Shown here one piece after another: positions 58,310 through 64,000 of a stretch of 64,000 bases of DNA. Origin of the DNA: Isoetes taiwanensis (taxonomy: Eukaryota > Streptophyta > Lycopodiopsida > Isoetales > Isoetaceae); the NCBI GenBank assembly GCA_021234155.1, contig JAJEKV010000086.1:3519461-3583460 (forward strand), written 5' to 3'. Position numbers and translations under genes: made by a program. The notes under the pieces were generated by a model. The model searched no databases, was not told the DNA's origin, and saw only the letters and a program-made list of their open reading frames with translations. How positions within the stretch are numbered: position 1 is the first letter of the stretch; the number at the start of each line of letters is the position of its first letter.

Positions 58310-59578
58310 TTATTTACAAAATCTTAAAGGGCGTTCTCCCTTGATGTGTGTGGCCAGCTGCATGTCCTGCTTCATGAGGGTGACCCTCTTTGCGTGTACT
58401 GTGCAAGCCGTTGAATCTTCAAAATGCTGCACTATTTTCACTTCGGCTGCCTCCTGTAAGCACAACAGCATCTCGTCGGTCACGCGCATGTCCGTGTTGT
58501 ATTCTTGCATAACTTCGCGGACCAAACGTTGAAATGGGGCCCGGGGGATCAAGAGTCCGTAACTTTTCTGGAAGTGCCGGATCTCCTTCAGGGCTCTGTT
58601 CTCCAGCTTCTTCCTGCCGGCCCGCTTCTTTCCTGGTGCTCGGGGAGGCTTGGGCTTTGGTGGGGGCGGCTTCAGAGTCTGCCTCGGGGGTACTCCTCCT
58701 TCGACGGCCCTCACCCGATGCTCCTGGTAGTAGGCATTGTATGCCTCCCACTTCTCCATGTAGGTGTTGTGCTCCCTGATCCTCTTCTGATAGACCTTGA
58801 CAGGGTCTATCACATATGCCTCCTGTTGCGGCCGTGGGGTCTTGACCCTATCCCACGTCGGGAAAGTTGGGGGCTTCGCCACTTGTCCGGCCTCCTCGTG
58901 CTCCGGTACTTTCTGCTGGGGGGCTTCTTCCTCCACGACCGGGGGTTTTGAAGAACTCGCTCCCTCCGGATTGGGGGCGTAATCCTCGTCCGAGTCGTCG
59001 GTAGAAGGCGGGGTCTCCTCTCCTGACGGCTCGTTGATGACGGGACCCACTGCTCGCTTCCTGACCTTCACCACTTTCCTTTTGCCGGCCTTAATGGCCT
59101 TGGCCTTCCTCTTCTTGGGCTCGCTGGCTGTGGTCGGGTCGTCTTCCCGACTCTTCGTCCTCTGCTCCCGGCGGCGCTCCTTGGTCTCGTATTTGCTGAT
59201 GAAGCGCGCAAGATCTGCTTTCTCCTCGGGGCTAAGAGTCGGCTGCGGCTGTTCTTCTCTCCCTTGCTCCTCCTGTAGGTGGGTCTCAGCCTGGGGTTGC
59301 TCCTGGGTTGTTGACTGGCCTGCCTGCTCCCGTTGCTCCCTGCTCCTTCCCTCCTCCTCTGCGATCTCCTCGAGGATTTGGTGCATGATGTCCGGCCGGT
59401 CGTCCTCTATGAGCTCCGTATGGTCGCTCCGACTCGATCCTGCATCTTCGCTCGAAGAAGACTCGCCTTCTTGGAAAAGGCGTTCTTGGAGGACTCGCTG
59501 AAAGAGGCCAGGGCCGCTGGCGCTGGAGGATCCGCTTCGGCTAGGCTTCCTTGCAGTCTGCTTTGTGCGGGCCATCAT
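58310..59578 (-). CDS. Retroelement-encoded histone H3-like protein
   Basis: 422 codons, no stops. Residues 3-11 (ARTKQTARK) equal H3 residues 1-9. Residues ~326-416 form the H3 histone fold: ALKEIRHFQKS (alpha-N), PFQRLVREV (alpha-1), TDMR in loop 1, LQEAAE...FED (alpha-2), HAKRVTLM and DMQLATHIKGER (alpha-3). Against the H3 I know, it aligns without gaps, about 49 of 91 identical by eye. Between tail and fold lies a linker: Ser/acidic (~37-80), Gln/Glu-rich (~81-120), Arg/Lys-rich with KKRKAKAIKAGKRKVVKVRK (~155-174), acidic (~183-220), and Pro/Lys-rich with PPPPKPKPPRAPGKKR (~304-319). H3 is normally ~136 residues. Loop 1 is not lengthened, which argues against a centromeric H3. It lies between the PBS and gag, the first ORF of the element. 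Codon 2 is also ATG, in a better start context (A at -3, G at +4), and would give the exact H3 start. It may enter nucleosomes or act as a tail mimic; neither is shown. Confidence 0.9.
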   Translation of the reverse strand: MMARTKQTARKPSRSGSSSASGPGLFQRVLQERLFQEGESSSSEDAGSSRSDHTELIEDDRPDIMHQILEEIAEEEGRSREQREQAGQSTTQEQPQAETHLQEEQGREEQPQPTLSPEEKADLARFISKYETKERRREQRTKSREDDPTTASEPKKRKAKAIKAGKRKVVKVRKRAVGPVINEPSGEETPPSTDDSDEDYAPNPEGASSSKPPVVEEEAPQQKVPEHEEAGQVAKPPTFPTWDRVKTPRPQQEAYVIDPVKVYQKRIREHNTYMEKWEAYNAYYQEHRVRAVEGGVPPRQTLKPPPPKPKPPRAPGKKRAGRKKLENRALKEIRHFQKSYGLLIPRAPFQRLVREVMQEYNTDMRVTDEMLLCLQEAAEVKIVQHFEDSTACTVHAKRVTLMKQDMQLATHIKGERPLRFCK

Positions 59579-59761
59579 TTGATGGTTTGTCGATCGAAGC
59601 TAAGCGCCAGAAGATCGCCTTGGCAATCACGAGCAAAGTTCTAAGGAAGAACGCGAAAATGGGAGGGATCTGGGTCTATTTATAGGGGCCAAATTTTTAG
59701 GTCAACTTTTAAACTACCTTTTTGGGTTGTCTAAAACATCTAAAACACCTAATTAAGCAAG

Positions 59762-59828
59762 GTCTCACACGTTGCGCCCAGCCCGAAAATGAAAAAGTCA
59801 TTTCCTGTCCTGGCGCGACGTGTGAGAC
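59762..59828. repeat. 67-bp hairpin repeat, copy 3
   Basis: Nearly identical to copy 1, in the same orientation, in the leader upstream of the H3-like ORF. Confidence 0.9.
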
Positions 59829-59948
59829 ATGGTGGGACCCACTATTAAATTAACATGTAACATGCTAATTCTACCGATTCTTAGCTTAAAATTAGAATTA
59901 TCAAGTTATTTTACTGTAATTTACAACTTTTTGGTGTCAAAGCTGAAT

Positions 59949-59998
59949 GTCTCACACGTTGCGCCCAGCCCAAAAATGGAAATCTCATTTCCCACCCT
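59949..59998. repeat. Partial hairpin repeat, copy 4
   Basis: The left arm GTCTCACACGTTGCGCC and most of the loop are present. The right arm is replaced by unrelated sequence, so the hairpin cannot form. Confidence 0.8.
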
Positions 59999-60180
59999 AC
60001 TTTTTGGATGTTGGCTCACCAATTTTAGTCTTTTTACGTTTTTATTCATTTTAATTGTTACTAGCTTAGCGTAAACTACAAAAATGAGAAAAAATTTTCC
60101 CATTTTTCGAGGTTTAGGATCCTATCAAGTTAGTACTACTGGAACGTGGCCAGTGCTTTGCTCTTGGTCTCCAAGAACAT

Positions 60181-60193
60181 TGCTCTGATACCA
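60181..60193 (-). other. Chromovirus primer binding site (tRNA-iMet)
   Basis: The minus strand reads TGGTATCAGAGCA one base after the 5' LTR end (ACGTCACA, then G). This is the usual plant initiator tRNA-Met primer site. Confidence 0.92.
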
Positions 60194-60194
60194 C

Positions 60195-61898
60195 TGTGAC
60201 GTCCCCTACTCGTATACGGTGCACTCACCGTATACAAACAGGAGTTCATCCCCCATACCAGCTCCATGCTAATACAGGGCCCTCCACATGACACTGCAAC
60301 CGTGACGGGTTCCATGTGGGAAGAGTGAAGGGGTCAATGTACCCCGTCTCCCTCAGGGCCTACCTAGCTGCGGAAGCGTAAACATACATGTCAGTAGCAC
60401 ATACATCAACATCACATGACCATCACGAAGGATGGTCCTCCACATATCTGCATAGAAAAAGATCAAGACATCACATAGGGGAATCCTACCCAAGGCTCGG
60501 ACTCAAAGGGATGACCGACGGCGGCTTGGTCTCCGAGAGTTCATTGCGCATGCAATTCATGACAATGGATTTGGGCGGCATATGAACATGGCATAGGGTT
60601 GTCCACTCCATCCGCCCCTCCCGCACACTTTGCGAGTAGGCTGAAAAATGTTGGGACTCGACCAGCCCGCACGGGATGCATAGCCAATGGGGCTATTCCC
60701 CGGGTTCATCCTCCCAGTTCCGATGGGGCAGGTAGGGATCCCTCCCTCCAGAGATCTACATGCTGACTCAAGGTGACTAGAGGGCCACTGCCCTTATTCG
60801 ACTGAACCCACTGGAAAGTGAACACCACTTCACGGGTGTCGAGCCCATGCCTTGCCCGCACGCAGTGGCAAGCCATTAGACCTAATCACAATGATCCCTG
60901 GTAGGCTTTACACACCAGAGGGATCGTTCAAGAGTCAGGACATGAACCTCCTTGTTAGCCAGTCTGGCCCCGTCACCCACAACCAGGTGTGGTTCTTGTA
61001 CACAGGCCGAATCTATAGTGTGCTAGAGAGGCTACTCTAGGAGCATCTACTACCAAGCTTTAGGTCTCTACCCCCCTTCCCAATACAAGGAGTTCATAGA
61101 GATACATCATCCATATACATCATAGCAGAACTAAAGAACTATATCTAATCTATATCATAGAGTTAGGTTCTTTAGTTAGAGGCTGGTATCTAGAGATCTA
61201 GAAGGCTGCTATGGGCAATTTAATAGGCTAAACCTACTGATTCTATGACTGAAATAGGGTTTAGACTATCTAATTGGCCAAATACCTGATCCTTGAGTGG
61301 CTCCTCCTGACCTGAGCTCGACCATCCTGCTGAAACGCTTGAATCAAGGGAAACTAATGCTGCAATCCTCTCAGGCAGAGTCTGGGAGGCGGTTTTGGCT
61401 GTTGAGGCAGCCAAAACAGAGTTCTAAAACCCTAGAATCGAAATTGGGCAAGTTAGGGTTTCCTACCCTATATAGACAAGGGGGTTGGCTAGGGTTTCCA
61501 ATTATCCCCTTTTGGCATGTGGGATAATTGGAAATGGGCCCACTTGCCTTTAAGGGCTAGGTGGCCAAATGTGCCCACATGGAAATGTGTGCACCCAAAT
61601 GTGCCCACATGGAAATGTGTGCACATTAATGAATGTGTACATTGGAGAATATGCACATTAATTGCACCTATGGGTGTGGCCCACTTGGCATGAAGTGGCC
61701 ACATGGGAAAATGTGCATCTAAATGAATGTGCACATTATTTAATGTGCACATTAATGAATGCGCACTCCTTGCACGTTGCCCCCTAGGGCTATTAGCCTA
61801 GCTACACATTGGCGTACACGTCAGTCGGGGTGGCGTGTACGCGTGACGAGGCAGTATAGTATACGTCCTGGGGGCGTATACTGTGCTGGAACGTCACA
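60195..61898 (-). repeat. Chromovirus 5' LTR
   Basis: 1704 bp, a near copy of 39265-40960. Plus-strand start TGTGACGT, end ACGTCACA. Near the start a perfect 10-bp stem with 4-base loop (GTATACGGTG CACT CACCGTATAC) lies at 60212-60235. Near the other end GTATACG...CGTATAC forms another hairpin. The short repeats of GTGCACATTAATG type near 61,560-61,770 fall in U3. Confidence 0.95.
61468..61475 (-). promoter_or_regulatory. Probable TATA box of the 5' LTR
   Basis: CTATATAG, about 430 bp inside the LTR on the minus strand and conserved in both LTRs. If used, transcription would start near 61,440, giving a U3 of about 450 bp and a long R-U5. Inference from position and consensus only. Confidence 0.5.
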
Positions 61899-61903
61899 CC
61901 AAG
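61899..61903. other. Target-site duplication, right (CCAAG)
   Basis: Partner of 39260-39264, directly after the LTR end ACGTCACA. Confidence 0.9.
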
Positions 61904-62980
61904 ATCTTCATATAAATATGTAGCACAATAACAGGGGGTTAGTTTTAGATTTTTATACGCTTTTTCACATGGTTTTTCTATGATTTCGTTGTTGTATTCG
62001 TTGGGGTGTACTAAATAGTATTTCTAGAGTGCACCCTTTATGGGCCGTTGATTTTCGTTGGTTGGAACAATCCGAGGGTTGTTGTCTTTCTCTGCATGTG
62101 TTTGTGCATGAACACTGCGCATGTGTATGCATGTGCATGTGCACATGCATGTGCATGTGCACATGCATGTGCATGTGTGTGCATGTGCATGTTCATGTGC
62201 ATGTGCATGTGTATTGTGCATGTGCAAGTGCAAGTGCATGTGCATGTGTGTGCATGTGTGTGCATGTGTGCATATGCATGTGTACTTGCCCTCTTTGATT
62301 CTTATTGCCGGAGTGGATTTTACTACCATGAGACGGATTTTTTGCTCACACTTACAAAGGTATTTGTTTTTAATGTTTCTTGATTAGCATAATGTTTTCT
62401 TTTACAAGGTATTGGTTTCTGATTCTACAATGTAGTCTTTGCAAAATTCCCTTTTGTTTCCTTCCTAATATTTCTTTGCAGATTCAAGTTTAGGCCCTCT
62501 GTTTCCTTCCAACTCTTGGATATTCCCAGGCTGCGGATTGTTCATAGCAGCCAGCCTTTTAGCTTTCAATCAACAAATGGATTCTTATGCACACAACAAG
62601 CGGATTATTCCACGCCCTTTTCCATGTCACGCAAATCAGTCAAACAGTGGCCACAAGAATGCATTTATATTGTAGGTTTGGAACTTTAATCGAACCATAA
62701 GGTGAATCATGCATTACCTTTAAACTAGAGATGGAGCATCCAAAATCATATGGATTGATAAACAATGGTGTCATTGTGAAAGAGAAATAGTTGTAGCGGA
62801 AGTAACAATATAGGGGGTACTTTATGACTTTCAGAATAATGGGATCAATCTGCTCTATCTTTATGGTAACTTTTACTTATGTTCTATTTGTTTTATTGTG
62901 ATCAAATTCAAAAGCTACAGGTGATGAAAGCCTCAAATGAATTCTAGTTTTTTCCTGGTCTGAATTCTAAATTTTTTGTC
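61904..62980. other. Spacer right of the chromovirus
   Basis: No gene recognised. Contains the TGCATG-rich microsatellite and pyrimidine-rich stretches. Continues the DNA found left of 39,260. Confidence 0.5.
62100..62285. repeat. GCATGT/TGCATG microsatellite
   Basis: Dense, imperfect GCATGTGCATGTGCACATG-type repeats over about 185 bp. Open frames through it only repeat His-Met/Cys-Val text and are not genes. Confidence 0.9.
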
Positions 62981-63060
62981 ACACCGGGGGGGGGGGGTGA
63001 CGTCCCTAAGGCCCCGAAGGGGCCAAAATTTTTTTTTGGCAACACAAACCATTAACATCT
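62981..63060. repeat. G12 run with GTCAC...GTGAC and GGCCCC palindrome
   Basis: GTCACACC, twelve G, then GTGAC, followed by GGCCCCGAAGGGGCC and a T9 run. A compact structured patch beside the foldback element. Confidence 0.6.
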
Positions 63061-63129
63061 AACATATAAAAATTAAATCCCCCAACACATAACAACCAAC
63101 ACATAACAACCATTGACATTAACAACCAA

Positions 63130-63557
63130 CATATAACTACCATTGGCATTAATTAACACAACCATTGGGTCCAACACATTTAAATTAAAATCCCCCTTAA
63201 ACCCCCTTTGGTTTGGGTGCATATTCACACGGGGGTGACGTAGGGCAGCGAGAGCCCTCATAATTGTATTTTGCACGTATGAAATCAACACCATATAGTA
63301 TTCCACTTGAAATCTTACAGTATTTTGCGAATCTTGTTATACAGTATAGCAAATTTTGTACTTGCATACCCCACAAACGAGGAACTTTACGTACGGTATA
63401 GATTAAGGAATAAGGGGTGAATATGCCTATCCAACGGCTCTCGTTGTCCGAGTCACCCCTGTGAATATGCACCCAAACCAAAGGGGTTTAAGGGGATTTT
63501 AATTTAAATGTGTTGGACCCAATGGTTGTGTTAATTAATGCCAATGGTAGTTATATG
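63130..63557. mobile_element. Foldback/MITE-like element
   Basis: Left arm 63130-63239 and right arm 63452-63557 are near-perfect reverse complements of each other (about 106-110 bp, with CATATAACTACCATTGGCAT at the outer end and GGTGAC/GTCACC at the inner end). They enclose about 210 bp with no gene. It abuts copia coding DNA on the right. No clear target duplication was seen. Confidence 0.8.
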
Positions 63558-64000
63558 ACCACATCATTTCTTGGACCGCAAAGAACCATGGCTTTTTAAG
63601 TTCGAAACCGTAGTACTAATATCGCAAGTATCTTGCTTTTAGAACTCCATGTAACAGGGATTACCCGAGAAAAAAATGAGACAAACCCAATTAAGAGATC
63701 TCCGAGACTCTACATCACCGGTGGCATGATCCGAATCGCAAAAAGCAAAGAATCGAGGAGAAGAATTACTCATATAGTGAATGCCTTCGGTTCTGCAGTC
63801 CCTTGAAGATAATTAAGGACCTTCTTAGCTGCTCTCCAAAGGAGACTGTTTTAGGATCTTTGCGTAAACCTTGTTAACACTCCCACAATGTAGACAATGT
63901 CCGGCCGAGTAACCGTGATAAATAGAAGTGCTCCAACCAAATTTGCCTATAAAGAGTTGCATCTACATCTTCTTGTTCGTAATGAAGAGTTAAGACATTG
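63558..64000 (-). pseudogene. Copia reverse transcriptase end/RNase H fragment
   Basis: Read leftward from the window edge: DATLYRQ, then in another frame LVGALLFITVTRPDI, the copia RT C-terminal signature, then AAKKVLNYLQGTA. RNase H text follows: FFAFCDSDHATGDVESRRS (the D-A-D-W-A-G-type catalytic start) and SWSSKKQ-like text. Several frame shifts. It is cut at the left by the foldback element and at the right by the window end. Confidence 0.75.

Larger units (their letters stand above)
59579..60180 (-). other. Chromovirus 5' leader
   Basis: Untranslated DNA between PBS and the H3-like ORF. Holds one full and one half copy of the 67-bp hairpin. No other frame recognised. Confidence 0.7.
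39265..61898 (-). mobile_element. Ty3/gypsy chromovirus encoding a histone H3-like protein
   Basis: Complete 22.6-kb element on the minus strand. LTRs are 60195-61898 (5') and 39265-40960 (3'), flanked by CCAAG at 39260-39264 and 61899-61903. The minus-strand order is LTR, PBS, histone H3-like ORF, unknown accessory gene, gag, protease, reverse transcriptase, RNase H, integrase, chromodomain, PPT, LTR. RT before INT is the Ty3/gypsy order and the chromodomain marks a chromovirus. A 9.25-kb DNA transposon splits RT. The LTRs differ by scattered substitutions and many small indels, so the copy is not brand new. Pol and the second accessory gene are broken, while the H3-like ORF is open. It needs an active relative to move. 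Confidence 0.92.

Noticed and set aside
58310-59578. Centromeric H3 (CENH3) identity for the H3-like ORF
   Set aside because: CENH3 usually has a lengthened loop 1 and a diverged tail. Here loop 1 aligns without gaps and the first nine tail residues equal canonical H3, so it is H3-type with a long linker.
58310-59578. A host histone gene that the element landed beside
   Set aside because: The ORF lies between the PBS and gag, inside paired LTRs with matching CCAAG duplications and in the element's orientation, so it is internal to the element.
61965-62390. His-Met and Cys-Val repeat ORFs
   Set aside because: Translation of the TGCATG microsatellite in different frames.
1-64000. CRISPR array or prokaryotic operon
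   Set aside because: Repeats lack uniform spacers, and all recognised coding DNA is plant or plant-transposon type with introns.

Overview
The window is nuclear DNA of a land plant with a large, repeat-filled genome. The evidence is plant-type LTR retrotransposons primed by initiator tRNA-Met, a xyloglucan endotransglucosylase (XTH) gene remnant, CACTA-, Mutator- and TIR-type DNA transposons, and nested insertions. Nothing fixes the species; a fern, lycophyte or gymnosperm would fit. No intact ordinary host gene was found. Almost everything is mobile DNA or gene fragments carried by it.

Layout. 0.4-1.3 kb: kelch-repeat pseudogene (minus). 2.4-8.08 kb: tandem array with a ~1.12-kb unit. 8.08-8.66 kb: right end of a CACTA-type transposon, inserted in the integrase of a Ty1/copia element (8.66-11.0 kb, minus). 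13.44-16.97 kb: Pack-MULE-like unit with a 10-bp target duplication and a broken XTH gene. 19.7-38.6 kb: tandem duplication of a 5.08-kb unit made of a DNA-transposon relic, a solo LTR and a retroposon tail; the second copy is opened by an 8.76-kb insertion. 39,265-61,898: a complete 22.6-kb Ty3/gypsy chromovirus on the minus strand, with 1.7-kb LTRs, a 5-bp target duplication (CCAAG), PBS and PPT. Its reverse transcriptase is split by a 9.25-kb DNA transposon (43,899-53,149; 4-bp target duplication TGCT). 61.9-64 kb: microsatellite, foldback element and a copia reverse transcriptase/RNase H fragment.

Main discovery. Between the PBS and gag, the chromovirus carries an uninterrupted 422-codon ORF (58,310-59,578, minus) that encodes a histone H3-like protein. 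Residues 3-11 are identical to H3 residues 1-9 (ARTKQTARK, containing the K4 and K9 positions). The last ~97 residues are a complete H3 histone fold that aligns without gaps and is about half identical by eye. Between the two lies a ~314-residue linker of acidic, basic and proline-rich blocks. The same element ends its integrase with a chromodomain, the module family known to read methylated H3 tails. One element therefore seems to encode both an H3 tail/fold and an H3-tail reader. I know of no described retrotransposon with this pairing. Copies of a 67-bp hairpin lie on both sides of the H3 ORF, and a second accessory gene of unknown function follows it.

Caveat. Many coding remnants have frameshifts, and repeat copies often differ by small indels at CG/CNG sites. 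Some breaks may be sequencing or assembly errors rather than decay.
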